This document shows positions 15,950 to 25,059 of a stretch of DNA of 64,000 bases, piece after piece. Under the pieces are notes generated by a model. That model was not told the DNA's origin, ran no database searches, and saw only the letters and a list, made by a program, of their open reading frames with translations. Every line of letters begins with the position of its first letter. Positions within the stretch are counted from its first letter, which is position 1. A program made the translations under genes and the position numbers. Origin of the DNA: Planctomycetota bacterium (GTDB taxonomy: Bacteria > Planctomycetota > PUPC01 > DSUN01); the NCBI GenBank assembly GCA_035384565.1, contig DAOOIT010000033.1:1-64000 (forward strand). The letters run 5' to 3'.

Positions 15950-16777
15950 TCACTTCGCCTCGCTGCCGCCGCGGAGGAAGAAATCCACGAACCGCTGGCA
16001 CTTGAAGAACTCGTCGCACACCTGGTGCCCCTTGCCTTTGATGACGATGAGCTCAGCCGGGCCGCCCAGAGCGCGGTAGCGGCGCACGAGTTCCCCCGCG
16101 TTTGCCTCCAGGGGCACCACGCTATCGCTGTCGCCGTGGATGTGGAGGATGGGCACCTTCGCCTTCGCCAGCGGCTCCAGGCGGTCAACGGGATTGTGTT
16201 CTCTCAGGCGCTCGCGCAGCTCGGCCTCGCTCAGGCCGTAGGCGCCGCAGGCGCGGGCGAGGCCCGGATAGCTCGTCAGGTCGCACACCGTATAGATGCC
16301 GCCGATGCACTGGACGCATTCGGGGTGCTCGACGGCCCAATTGTAGAGCATCAGGCCGCCGCGGCTCTGCGGCAACAGGCAGGCCTTGGGCGCGAGGCCA
16401 TAGGCTTTCGTCACGTGCTCGTAGAGCGCTGTGTAGGCGGCGCGGCCCTTGGGGCTGCCGAACGATTCCCCCACCTCGATGCCGCAGATGGCGAAGCCCC
16501 GGGCGAGAAGCTGCCCGAACATCCAGGCGTGGCTCGGGTCGGGGTGGCCGCCGATGAACGTCGGGGCGTACCACAGCCACGGCTTCGTGCCGTCGGGTGC
16601 CGCCTTCGTGGGCTGAATGAGGAAGGCCCGATGGCCGCCGAGGACGAAATCGAGACGCGGCGCGCCGAACTGCTCGGAGACCTTCGGCGGCCCGGCCTCG
16701 CCCGCGCGCGCAATGCTCAGAGACGCGACGCAACAGACGGCGGCGATCACAGGCACCCCTCGTGGCGAAGAAGCCAT
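15950..16777 (-). CDS. Secreted alpha/beta hydrolase
   Basis: 275 residues from ATG 16777 (GGAGATCAAGCG upstream). Signal peptide PVIAAVCCVASLSIARA. The hydrolase fold shows an oxyanion loop (APTFIGGHPDPSHAW), a nucleophile elbow LLPQSRGGLML (Ser near residue 134), an acid in HGDSDSVV and the catalytic His in GKGHQVCDEF. Such proteins in glycan loci often act as carbohydrate or phenolic esterases; the substrate is unknown. Its start lies 31 bases inside the end of the MGMT gene, so it is the third gene of the QueE-MGMT-hydrolase operon. Confidence 0.8.
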   Translation of the reverse strand: MASSPRGVPVIAAVCCVASLSIARAGEAGPPKVSEQFGAPRLDFVLGGHRAFLIQPTKAAPDGTKPWLWYAPTFIGGHPDPSHAWMFGQLLARGFAICGIEVGESFGSPKGRAAYTALYEHVTKAYGLAPKACLLPQSRGGLMLYNWAVEHPECVQCIGGIYTVCDLTSYPGLARACGAYGLSEAELRERLREHNPVDRLEPLAKAKVPILHIHGDSDSVVPLEANAGELVRRYRALGGPAELIVIKGKGHQVCDEFFKCQRFVDFFLRGGSEAK

Positions 16778-17292
16778 CGCTTGATCTCCAGTCCCGCGCT
16801 GAAGCCGCCCAGATCGCCGTTCGAGCGGATCACGCGGTGGCACGGGATGACGATGGGAATCGGGTTGTCGCCCACGGCCTGGCCGACCGCTCTCGCGGCG
16901 CGCGGCGCGCCCACGCGCCGCGCCAGCTCGCCGTAGCTGAGGGTCGTGCCGAACGGGACACGCCGGAGCTCCTCCCAGACCTTTCGCTGGAATGGCGTGG
17001 CCGAAGACAGGTCTAGCGGGGTGAGGAACCGGCTGGCCTCCCCCCGGAAGTACGCTGCCAACTCGCGCACCAGTTGCCGCGCCCAATCGTGCCCGGCGCG
17101 AGCCATCCCGGGCGCGCGGGGGGAGAACTCCAGCCGGGCCAGGCCCCTCTCGCTGAATGTGGCGCCAAGCGCGCCGCGCGGGAACGGGACACGGACAGGG
17201 ACGGACAAACACGGACTCACAGAACCGCGGGAGAGAGCCACCTGTCCGTGTGTGTCCGTGTGTGTCCGAGTGCGGAGCAGTCGTGTTTTCAT
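16747..17292 (-). CDS. ogt: Methylated-DNA-[protein]-cysteine S-methyltransferase with repeat-derived N-terminus
   Basis: 181 residues. The active-site motif PCHRV (Cys accepts the methyl group from O6-methylguanine), preceded by GQAVGDNPIPIVI and followed by GGFSAGLEIKRWLL, is complete. The start at 17292 overlaps the QueE stop (ATGA), which supports it. Residues about 9-36, between the start and the conserved FSERGLARLEF, are encoded by a palindromic repeat (17187-17268) built of CGGACACA-like units; this part has no counterpart in the family and is low complexity (Thr/His/Val/Pro). The element has been tolerated in frame. DNA repair role, cytoplasmic. Confidence 0.9.
   Translation of the reverse strand: MKTRLLRTRTHTDTHGQVALSRGSVSPCLSVPVRVPFPRGALGATFSERGLARLEFSPRAPGMARAGHDWARQLVRELAAYFRGEASRFLTPLDLSSATPFQRKVWEELRRVPFGTTLSYGELARRVGAPRAARAVGQAVGDNPIPIVIPCHRVIRSNGDLGGFSAGLEIKRWLLRHEGCL
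17187..17268. repeat. Palindromic repeat array inside the MGMT gene
   Basis: Left arm: GGGACACGGACAGGGACGGA and continuing to 17217. Right arm 17240-17268 reads CTGTCCGTGTGTGTCCGTG and on, the inverse of the left. Units are 8-10 bases containing GGACA. Architecture is the same as the GATGGACAG arrays elsewhere: short direct repeats on each arm, arms inverted. Confidence 0.7.
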
Positions 17293-18044
17293 TTCTGTCC
17301 CATCAGCTTGTGAACTTGCGGGATAACGCGAACGTTTAGGACGCGCCGCGCGAGGAACTCGTGCATTCGGAGCATCACGGCAGGCGATGGAGGCCGCATG
17401 CTGCCCGTCGCCGTCACGGGCTGGAGCACGACCGGCGCCTTGAACCACCCCTCGTTCACCACCTTGGCCACGCGCTCCAGCTCGTCGTCGGTCGCCATCG
17501 AGCTCACGACGACCTTCACCTGCACGTTGCGCGCCGCCGCAATGTGGAGGAATTGCCGATGGGCATCCCAGGGTGTGGGCTGGCCCGTCGCCGATGTCAG
17601 CTTGACGTCCATCGCTACGTGGCGCACTGCATCAATCACCTGCTCCAGGGCGTTGGGCAGGGTGCCGTTGGTCTCGAGATAGATGGGCAGGCCGAGATCG
17701 AGCAGCATGGGCGCAAGGGCGCGGATGAAGTCGGGGTAGAGCAGCGGCTCGCCGCCCGTGAGGCTCACCGAGTGGTGGAGCTTGGGCGAGGTGTTGAGGG
17801 CCGCAACCGCCTCGGCCACCTGGAAGGGCAACATCGGGTTCGGCTGCGCGACGCATCGCCGCGAGCCGGGCTCCCGCTCTACGGCGCAGGTGGGGCTCGG
17901 CTCGATGGCCTCCCGCGTATCACAGTAGGCGCAGGCGCGGTTGCAGCCGCAGAAGCGTACGAAGACCTGGCGCGTCCCGACGAGGATGCCTTCGCCCTGG
18001 ATGCCCGAGAAGATCTCGAGGATGGGGGCCGATGGCTCGCTCAT
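17289..18044 (-). CDS. queE: 7-carboxy-7-deazaguanine synthase
   Basis: 251 residues, radical SAM enzyme of queuosine/7-deazaguanine synthesis (CPH4 to CDG). The cluster motif CNRACAYC (C-X3-C-X2-C) follows the family start EIFSGIQGEGILVGTRQVFVRF; LTGGEPLLYP and YLETNGTLP are also family hallmarks. A longer form starting at 18113 would run through a dispersed palindrome (18059-18121), so the ATG at 18044 is preferred. Other queuosine genes (queC, queD, queF) are not in the window. Overlaps the MGMT start by four bases. The role could be tRNA or DNA modification. Confidence 0.92.
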   Translation of the reverse strand: MSEPSAPILEIFSGIQGEGILVGTRQVFVRFCGCNRACAYCDTREAIEPSPTCAVEREPGSRRCVAQPNPMLPFQVAEAVAALNTSPKLHHSVSLTGGEPLLYPDFIRALAPMLLDLGLPIYLETNGTLPNALEQVIDAVRHVAMDVKLTSATGQPTPWDAHRQFLHIAAARNVQVKVVVSSMATDDELERVAKVVNEGWFKAPVVLQPVTATGSMRPPSPAVMLRMHEFLARRVLNVRVIPQVHKLMGQK

Positions 18045-18058
18045 TCCTGCACTCAATG

Positions 18059-18121
18059 GTAGAGCGTGCCTGCTTGCACGCGAAATCCTCGGCATCGGTG
18101 TGCAGGCATGCACACCCTACC
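18059..18121. repeat. GTAGGGYGTGC-type palindromic repeat
   Basis: GTAGAGCGTGCCTGCTTGCA (from 18060) pairs imperfectly with the reverse of GTGCAGGCATGCACACCCTA (18099-18118). It fills the gap between the GH51 stop and the QueE start. One half of the same repeat is at 2796-2819. Confidence 0.75.
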
Positions 18122-18123
18122 GC

Positions 18124-20100
18124 TCAGCGGCTTTCCAGCTTGGCCTTCAGCACCGTCACCGAATGGGCCGGCAGATCGAGCGGGCCGTCGAGTTTCACCC
18201 CATCGGGCAGCGGCATGGTGGTCACCAACTCGGGCTGGCCCGGGGCGTTGGTCGCGCCGAGATTGGGGCCGTTGATCCGCCAGCCCGAAACGCCCGTCGC
18301 TTTGGCGCCTTCCGCAATCTTGAGCGTCACGGAGACCTCATCCCGCGGTGAGAAGTTGATGAGGCCAATCGAGAGCGTGCCTGCCTTCCGGTCGAGCGCG
18401 GCGACGGCGTCAACCGTTGCGCCGTCCGAGACGGTCACGGGCACCAACTCGCCGTCCACGTGCGCGCGGTAGAGCGCGAGCACGTGGCCGGCGGGGTCGA
18501 GGCAGGCGTGGTTGCGGGTGGTCTTGATGGCGCCGATGACGTTCACCGTCTGCGCCCAGTTGGCCATCGCCACGAGGTCGGCGGAGCGCAGCAACTCGTG
18601 CATCGCGCGGGCGGTGGCCACGGCGTCGGCCAGGGTATAGTAGTGCTCGAAAGCGCCCACGCCGGGCGGGTCGGGCCGCGGGTTCCACTCGCGCACGATG
18701 CCCCACTCGTCCACGGCCAGGCGGAGGCGGTCAATGGCTGCGTGGCCCTTGCCGAGACGCTTGCGGAAGTCAGCTACGAGGCCCCGCACACCACTCGCCA
18801 CGTGGCCGGAGTAGGCCAGGAAGCCCTCCTCACACTTCCTCAGGTCCTCGGGCGAGAAGGGCAGATTGAGCTTCCGCTCGGTGTAGTGGTGGGCGCTCAA
18901 GAGGTCCGTGTGCTCCGCGCACAGCGGCACCACCACGTCGTTCCAGCGGCCGGGCGCGCCCACGGCGATGACCTTGATGCGCGGGTCGCGCGCCCGCATG
19001 GCCTCCACGAAGGCGTTGTGGCGCAGGGCGTAGCGTTCAACCGGGACGTTGCCCAATTGCCAATTGCCGTACATCTCATTGCCGATGCCCCACCAGGTGA
19101 CGCCATAGGGCTCGGGGTGGCCGTTTCTCGCGCGTTCGGCGCCCCAGCGGGTCGTCGCCGCGCCGTTCGCATACTCCACCTCGTCGGCGGCATCGGCCAC
19201 CGAGCCGAGGCCCGTGTTCACGGCGATGTACGGCTCGGTGTTCACCTCGCGGCAGAAGGCCAGGAACTCGTCGAGGCCGAAATCGTTGTCCTCCACGTCG
19301 TTCCACGCCCGCTCCCAGCGGGGCGGACGCCGGTCGCGGTCGCCGATGGCGTCCTTCCAGTTGTAGCCCGACACGAAGTTGCCCCCCGGCCACCGCGTGA
19401 TGGGCGGGTTGAGACGCCTGATCAGCGCCAGCGTGTCGGGCCGCATCCCCTTCACGTGGTCGGCCGGCATCAGGGAGAGGCAGGCGAGCCACACATAGGC
19501 CGGCTTCGCCAAGAGCACGGAAAGCGTCGCCCCATCCGTCGTCGCTCCCGCCTTGAAACGGAGGGGGAACTTCTGGTACTCGCGCCCCACCTTATCGAGC
19601 GCGACCGATTGCCCATCGGCCTCGGCGTCTCCCCAGGCGAGCCGAATCTCGATTGGAGCGGGCTCGCCCAGGCAGGCGAGGATCGCGTAGCCGACGTACT
19701 CCTTTCCCTCGACGAGTCCGATTCCTCCCTGTCGGATGCCGCACTTGCCGCCCTTCGCGTCCCGGAGCCAGAGCGCCAGGCACTTGTCGCCCGCGTAGGC
19801 CCCTGCCGGGTCGTTGAAGGCATCGAACGCGGCCCCCTCGGGCTTCACCACCTCCCACGACTTCCCCGGCGCGAGCAGGAACTTCCTGTCCTTCAGCTTC
19901 TCGGCCCAGATGCCGTCGCGGATGCAGCGTCCCAAGTGCTCGATGAACTGGCCGTAGAGATAGGGCGAGATGGCTGCCCCGACCTTCCGGGGCTCGACCG
20001 AGACCTCGGCTCTCCCCGCGGCTTCGGCCCCTGAGAGGCCCGCACCCAGAACCGTTGTGCACACCAAGAGACTCCTCACCAACGGACGTTGCCCGAGCAT
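18124..20100 (-). CDS. Secreted GH51 alpha-L-arabinofuranosidase
   Basis: 658 residues from ATG 20100, which has GGAGG nine bases upstream; a TTG five codons earlier is unlikely. Signal peptide SLLVCTTVLGAGLSGAEA. An N-terminal jelly-roll region precedes the barrel: SPYLYGQFIEHLGRCI is the family opening; WGIGNEMYG carries the acid/base Glu (about residue 342), and LAVDEWGIV carries the nucleophile Glu (about residue 465). A C-terminal beta domain follows. Cuts arabinofuranosyl residues from arabinan or arabinoxylan outside the cytoplasm. Standing alone on the minus strand, divergent from the GGDEF gene; a possible -10 (TAGAAT) lies at 20151-20156 with a poor -35. Confidence 0.92.
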   Translation of the reverse strand: MLGQRPLVRSLLVCTTVLGAGLSGAEAAGRAEVSVEPRKVGAAISPYLYGQFIEHLGRCIRDGIWAEKLKDRKFLLAPGKSWEVVKPEGAAFDAFNDPAGAYAGDKCLALWLRDAKGGKCGIRQGGIGLVEGKEYVGYAILACLGEPAPIEIRLAWGDAEADGQSVALDKVGREYQKFPLRFKAGATTDGATLSVLLAKPAYVWLACLSLMPADHVKGMRPDTLALIRRLNPPITRWPGGNFVSGYNWKDAIGDRDRRPPRWERAWNDVEDNDFGLDEFLAFCREVNTEPYIAVNTGLGSVADAADEVEYANGAATTRWGAERARNGHPEPYGVTWWGIGNEMYGNWQLGNVPVERYALRHNAFVEAMRARDPRIKVIAVGAPGRWNDVVVPLCAEHTDLLSAHHYTERKLNLPFSPEDLRKCEEGFLAYSGHVASGVRGLVADFRKRLGKGHAAIDRLRLAVDEWGIVREWNPRPDPPGVGAFEHYYTLADAVATARAMHELLRSADLVAMANWAQTVNVIGAIKTTRNHACLDPAGHVLALYRAHVDGELVPVTVSDGATVDAVAALDRKAGTLSIGLINFSPRDEVSVTLKIAEGAKATGVSGWRINGPNLGATNAPGQPELVTTMPLPDGVKLDGPLDLPAHSVTVLKAKLESR

Positions 20101-20292
20101 TGACGCGCCCTCCAACCAAGGCGCACAGCGGGACCTGCACGCGACACCCTATTCTAACAGCGCCTCCCGCCCCGCGCCACAGAGAATCCCGCACGGAACG
20201 CCGCCTTGACAACGGACTGATCTTAGCCCGGAATTAGAGTACACGGGCTGCTGGGGCGGTGTCGGGCCGGCAAGAAGGGGCACGGAGGCAAC

Positions 20293-21204
20293 ATGAGCGA
20301 TGCGCACATTCTGCGAGCGGTGATGGACCAGCTCCACGATGGAGTCTACGTTGTGGATCGCTCCCACCGCATCACCCACTGGAACCCGGCCGCCACCGCT
20401 CTGACCGGCTACCGCAGCGACGAGGCCGTGGGACGACGATGCAGCGACGGCATGCTGGAGCACGTGGATGGCCAGGGCAGGCCCCTATGCTCCGAGGCAT
20501 GCCCTCTGGCGCAGACCATCGAGGATGGGCAGGCCCGCACTGGCGAGGTCTACCTGCACCACAAGAACGGCCACCGCGTGCGCGTGGCCGTGAGAGTGGC
20601 GCCTGTGTACGACGGCGATGGCCAGATCTGTGGCGCGGCGCAGGTGTTCGCGGAGGACATCCGCGTCGTGACCGCGATGGCGCAACTGCGCGAGATGGAG
20701 CGGCTCGCCCTGCTCGACCCGCTCACGGGGCTGCCCAACCGCCGCCACCTCGAGGCGGTGCTCGCCGCGCGGCTCGAAGAGGCCCGCCGCCTGGGTGGCT
20801 CGCTGGGAGTGCTGCTCGCCGACGTGGACCACTTCAAGCGCCTCAACGACCGCCACGGCCACAGCCTGGGCGACGACGCCCTTCGGATGGTGGGCATGAC
20901 GCTCGCCTGCGACGTTCGGGCCTACGACCTCGTCGGCCGCTGGGGCGGCGATGAGTTCCTGGGCATCTTCCCGCGCGTCACCCTCGACGAACTGCGCTCC
21001 ATCGCCGAACGCAAGCGAGTCCTGGTCGAAGGGGCATTCCTCACGACCGACGGCGGGCCGGTGCGCGTCACCACCTCGATCGGCATTGCCCTGGGCCAGC
21101 CCGGTGAGGCGGCCGAGAGCCTGCTCGCGGCGGCGGACGAGCGCCTCTACGAGAGCAAGGCCCGCGGCCGCAACTGCGTCAGCGCTCGCGCCCCGGCCGC
21201 GTGA
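20293..21204 (+). CDS. PAS-GGDEF diguanylate cyclase
   Basis: 303 residues. An N-terminal PAS sensor (residues about 5-125: DGVYVVDRSHRITHWNPAATALTGYRSDEAVG) is followed by a short helix and a complete GGDEF domain (about 140-295). The active site is RWGGDEF (GGDEF 218-222), and an inhibitory RXXD site is present (RAYD, 209-212), so product feedback by cyclic di-GMP is expected. DPLTGLPNRR and DVDHFKRLND mark the metal and substrate loops. No membrane segment: a cytoplasmic sensor. The PAS has a CSEACPL-type pair of Cys residues (near 60) that might bind a cofactor. Single gene, divergent from GH51. Confidence 0.93.
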   Translation: MSDAHILRAVMDQLHDGVYVVDRSHRITHWNPAATALTGYRSDEAVGRRCSDGMLEHVDGQGRPLCSEACPLAQTIEDGQARTGEVYLHHKNGHRVRVAVRVAPVYDGDGQICGAAQVFAEDIRVVTAMAQLREMERLALLDPLTGLPNRRHLEAVLAARLEEARRLGGSLGVLLADVDHFKRLNDRHGHSLGDDALRMVGMTLACDVRAYDLVGRWGGDEFLGIFPRVTLDELRSIAERKRVLVEGAFLTTDGGPVRVTTSIGIALGQPGEAAESLLAAADERLYESKARGRNCVSARAPAA

Positions 21205-21229
21205 GCCGCCCCCGTTCCAGTGTCTCGCG

Positions 21230-24200
21230 CTACTCCACCATCGCGGTCCCCCACTCGGCGGGCTCGAGGCGGCTTTCGTTGGGGATGTCGTTGGTCACGT
21301 TGGCCGAGAAGCTGTTGTTGGTCCAGTAGGCGCGGAGCGCGGCCTGGGTGCCGGCGGCGTTGCCGAAGATGTAGCCGAGGTCCATGCGGACGCTCGCCCC
21401 CGCCTTCGGCGCGAAGCCAATCAACTCAAGCGGGATGGTGGCGACGGCTTTGAAGCCGCCGGGCTCCTTGTGGTAGTCCAGCTTCACGGCCTCCGTCGAC
21501 TCGATGGCGTCGAAGCTCTCCTTGCCCGTGGGCGAGGTGAGGACTATGGGTTGGCCGGCGAAGCCCTTGACCTTGGGGCGATAGATGACGGCGAAGGGCT
21601 TGCCCTTCTGGCGGGTGATGAGGATTCGGATGTCGCCTGGCGCGGGGGTCTTGCGCTTGTGGTCAGCGGCCGGATCGGTGGCCAGTTGAATGTCGAGGAG
21701 GTTGCCGCCCTTGAAGACGAGGCGCGGATCGGTGGTCTCGTTCACAAGCTCGGCGGGGCTGGTGACCTCGTAGGCGATATAGAGGTTCTTCTCGTCGTAT
21801 GCGGCGCGGGCGGTGAAGGCGCGGTTCGCGTCCACGGTCTTGGTGACGCCTTTGGCGAGGTCGAGGGCGGGACGCCCCCGCACGATCTCGAGCCGCTGGG
21901 CTTTGGCCTTCGCAAGCTCGTAGTCGGCGAGGGCCTTGGCCGCGAGCTTCGCGTTCTCCTCGGAGTGCACGTAGGTGCCGCCGGGCAGGCGCTTCACGGT
22001 GTCGAGGCCGAGGATCTCGGTCACGCGGCCATCCTGGTCGCCGGCGAGGAGGAAGATGCGGTTCATCCCGTCGGGCTTGACCAGTTGGCCTGTGACGACC
22101 TCGGAGGCCGTGATGTCGGGGCCGAGTCCGCCGCTCCGCCCGTCCCGCATCACCATCCCCACGTAGATGCCGTCGCGGGTGAAGATGTGGTAGGGGCCGA
22201 AGTAGGTGGCGGCGCCGGTGAAGTCGCCGGCGATGCCGAGGGGCATAGTGAGGCCGTAGAGACGGCCGGGCGTGACCATCGGCAGGCTGAGGGCCTTGTT
22301 CCAGTCAATGATGCCGCCGTAGCCCCACACGAGCTTGCCGTCGCGGGTCCAGCGGGCGAAGCCGGGCTCGCGGCCGGGGCTGAGGGTGTAAACCGCCCCG
22401 TCGCTGTCGTCGTAGATCAGGCTCGTGCCGTTGGAGTTGTTGCCCTTGAACGGCACCTCGACCCGCTGGGCGAAGTCGTAGACCGGCCGCCCGTCGGCTT
22501 CGAAGCGGACGGGCTTGAACATGAACCCCGTGTCGCTCCAGGCGTTGAGGTCGGCGTCGAGCCAGTTGAACGCCGTCTCGCCGCGGCCCGTGGGCGAGGT
22601 GGTCAGCTCGGCGGCCTGGACGGTTTGGTCGTTGTTGGCGTCCTGCCACAGGTAGGCGCCCTCCTTCATGCCCTTCATCACGGGATACAGCACGCCGCCG
22701 CCGTACGGGCCGAAGGCGATGCGGATGGTGCCCGCAAAGGGCTTGAAGATGTCGCCGTCGCGGATGAAGAGCATGTTCGAGTAGTCAATCATCCCCCAGC
22801 CGAACTGCTTTCCGTTCTTGGCGGTCATCACGCGGAAGTGGCCGGCGTAGCCGCCGGGGTTGGGCATGTCGATCATGTTCTCGGCGGTCGGCCGCCAGAT
22901 CGTGCTCCAGGGCACGCACGTGCCCTTGTTGAGATCAACCTTCCAAAGGACGTTGTGGCAGTACAGCTCGTCGGGGTGTTTAGGGTCCATGTAGGCCCAG
23001 CCGAAGTAGGACGAGCCGCCGAAGAACTCGGCGACGAGTTTCCCACTGGTCGTGTCCCAGACGCTATGTCGCTTTGGCCCGTCCAGGGTCTCGGCGACCC
23101 ACAGGTTGCCATTCTTGTCGAGTGCGATGCCGCCTGGCTCCAGGATGCCGTTGGGGTCATATCGCCCCACCCTCGGCCTCCCGCCCTCCTTGCCGATGCT
23201 CTTGAGGTACTTACCATCGCGCGAGAAAACCGAGATGTTCTGGAGCTTTCCGCGGTTCGCCACGTAGATCGTCCCATCAGGGGATGTGGCTACTCCCGAG
23301 GGCTCATCCACGCGAAGGCGCCTTGCGGTGTCCCTGCTCGTCAGGGGATGCATCTCCACTCCATTGCTAGTGACCACCACCAGCCCGTCGGGATGAGGTG
23401 CCAAGCGCCGGGGAGCATCGAGGCCGATCTTCAGCCAGGCTTGCGCGCTCGGATCACCGCTCTTGGCGTCGTAGGCGCACACTAGGTCGCGCTTCGTCCA
23501 CGAGACGAAGACGAGTCCATTGCGGTAGGCCACAGCGGTTGCGACGTTGGACTTTTCGTCGCCACCGGGGGGCGGGGCGAGGAAGGGCTTGCCGTTGCCC
23601 CAGTTGAGGGGGCGGCCATCCTTGGCGTCGAAGACCTTGACGGAATGCTCGCCCTCGTAGCCGTGGTCGCCGACGACGAAGAGGCGCTCGCCATCGGTCG
23701 CCATGTCCTCGGCGTTGTGGCGGATGCCCCAGAGCTTCTTGCCCTTGAGGTCGGTCTTGATGATGCCCCAGCCCGATTCGCTCATGTTCCAGGAGAGGAA
23801 CATCGCGTCGCCGCAGGCGCACACAGAGGTCGGATTGCCGTGGTCGCCGCCCCAGCCGCCCGTGTTGTCGTCGGTCTTGTAAGGCGGCTGGCCGCTGTTG
23901 TGGGCGGAGAGGATGAACTTGGTCTTGAGCGGCTGATGGGTCAGCCCCTTCCAGGTGTAGGTGCCGGGGGCGAGGGGCTTGCCCGCGTCGTCGAGGCCAT
24001 CCCACCGCTCGACGTTCTGCCCCGCCCGCCGCGCGCCGGAGGCAACGAGGATGCGCCTGACCATCCCCGTGGCATCGGCGAGGCAGATGCTCACCTCGCT
24101 CTCCTCGGGCACGTCGTAGGCGAAGGTCAGCGGCATCGGCTTCTCGGGCGGCAGGCCCTCCTCGACAAGGTCTTTGGGCAAGTTGCCCTTGTCGGAGAAG

Positions 24201-24982
24201 ATGATCTTGCCCCAGACGGATGACGACTGGTAGACGAAGCCCGGCCCGGCCATGACGTCGTAGCACCAGGCCCCGCCGCCGGCGGTCTTCAGCCCGTCGG
24301 GCGTGCCCCAGAATACGCAGATGGAGCCGGCCAGGATGTCGCCCGCCTTGACCGGCTTGACGCCGAAGGTGGCCCACGGGATGCGGTACTCGAACGTGTA
24401 GCCGCGGCCGTCGTCGGCCTTGAGGTAGGCGGCCTGGAACTTGTCGCGCGGGATGACCCCGTTGGCCGAGAGGTCGGGGCGGAGCGGCTTGCTGAAGGTC
24501 ATCGCCCGCATCGCCACGAGGTTCGGCTCCTTGCGGTCGGTATAGTACCAGAGCATCAGCGTGCACATCTTGTCGCTCTCGTCCTTGTTGAAGGACGACT
24601 TGTGGATGGGGTAGCCGAGGGCGGGGTCGAGCGACAGGAAAATCTGGCAGACATCGGCGTCCCAGGCCTTGTCGGGGTCAACGTTTGGGTCGTGGCGGTT
24701 CATCATCGGCGAGGGGTCTCGGACGACCCCGCTGATATAGAGCGCCTCGGCGTCGTACATCAGCGCGCAGCGCGCGCTCTGCATCTCGCTCGTCTCGGAG
24801 ACCACATACATGAATATCTGGCCCGAGAGGTCCCAATCATCGAGCTTCCCATCAATCACCACCTTGCCTGGGACGGGCACGGCATATGCCTTCTTGTGGC
24901 GCCCGAGGCCCGTGTCGGCCAGGGCCGTGAGCGAGGTGGCGAGAAGGGCGAGGCACACGGTCGCCCTAGGACGTAGGTGCAT
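21230..24982 (-). CDS. Giant secreted beta-propeller protein with CBM9-like ends
   Basis: 1250 residues from ATG 24982 (AGGAG upstream); a longer frame lacks support. Signal peptide ATVCLALLATSLTALA. Order of parts: a carbohydrate-binding module 9/DOMON-like domain (about 25-230: VVIDGKLDDWDLSG, ALYISGVVRDPSP, YTFEYRIPWATFG), a FlgD-like Ig module (about 285-345: GQNVERWDGLDDAGKPLAPGTYTW), a long region of NHL/propeller-like strands (about 350-1010: VATSPDGTIYVANRG, GGIALDKNGNLWVAE), and a second CBM9-like module (about 1060-1240: YDEKNLYIAYEVTSP). It probably binds polysaccharide at the cell surface; no catalytic residues can be named. The Tat-exported AKR-like gene is directly upstream on the same strand (77-base gap). 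Confidence 0.8.
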   Translation of the reverse strand: MHLRPRATVCLALLATSLTALADTGLGRHKKAYAVPVPGKVVIDGKLDDWDLSGQIFMYVVSETSEMQSARCALMYDAEALYISGVVRDPSPMMNRHDPNVDPDKAWDADVCQIFLSLDPALGYPIHKSSFNKDESDKMCTLMLWYYTDRKEPNLVAMRAMTFSKPLRPDLSANGVIPRDKFQAAYLKADDGRGYTFEYRIPWATFGVKPVKAGDILAGSICVFWGTPDGLKTAGGGAWCYDVMAGPGFVYQSSSVWGKIIFSDKGNLPKDLVEEGLPPEKPMPLTFAYDVPEESEVSICLADATGMVRRILVASGARRAGQNVERWDGLDDAGKPLAPGTYTWKGLTHQPLKTKFILSAHNSGQPPYKTDDNTGGWGGDHGNPTSVCACGDAMFLSWNMSESGWGIIKTDLKGKKLWGIRHNAEDMATDGERLFVVGDHGYEGEHSVKVFDAKDGRPLNWGNGKPFLAPPPGGDEKSNVATAVAYRNGLVFVSWTKRDLVCAYDAKSGDPSAQAWLKIGLDAPRRLAPHPDGLVVVTSNGVEMHPLTSRDTARRLRVDEPSGVATSPDGTIYVANRGKLQNISVFSRDGKYLKSIGKEGGRPRVGRYDPNGILEPGGIALDKNGNLWVAETLDGPKRHSVWDTTSGKLVAEFFGGSSYFGWAYMDPKHPDELYCHNVLWKVDLNKGTCVPWSTIWRPTAENMIDMPNPGGYAGHFRVMTAKNGKQFGWGMIDYSNMLFIRDGDIFKPFAGTIRIAFGPYGGGVLYPVMKGMKEGAYLWQDANNDQTVQAAELTTSPTGRGETAFNWLDADLNAWSDTGFMFKPVRFEADGRPVYDFAQRVEVPFKGNNSNGTSLIYDDSDGAVYTLSPGREPGFARWTRDGKLVWGYGGIIDWNKALSLPMVTPGRLYGLTMPLGIAGDFTGAATYFGPYHIFTRDGIYVGMVMRDGRSGGLGPDITASEVVTGQLVKPDGMNRIFLLAGDQDGRVTEILGLDTVKRLPGGTYVHSEENAKLAAKALADYELAKAKAQRLEIVRGRPALDLAKGVTKTVDANRAFTARAAYDEKNLYIAYEVTSPAELVNETTDPRLVFKGGNLLDIQLATDPAADHKRKTPAPGDIRILITRQKGKPFAVIYRPKVKGFAGQPIVLTSPTGKESFDAIESTEAVKLDYHKEPGGFKAVATIPLELIGFAPKAGASVRMDLGYIFGNAAGTQAALRAYWTNNSFSANVTNDIPNESRLEPAEWGTAMVE

Positions 24983-25059
24983 GGGATGCTCCTGAAACGA
25001 GGCGCCAGATGAACAGAACAAACTCGATGGACGCGTCGGCGTGTTTCGCGGGCATTTCT

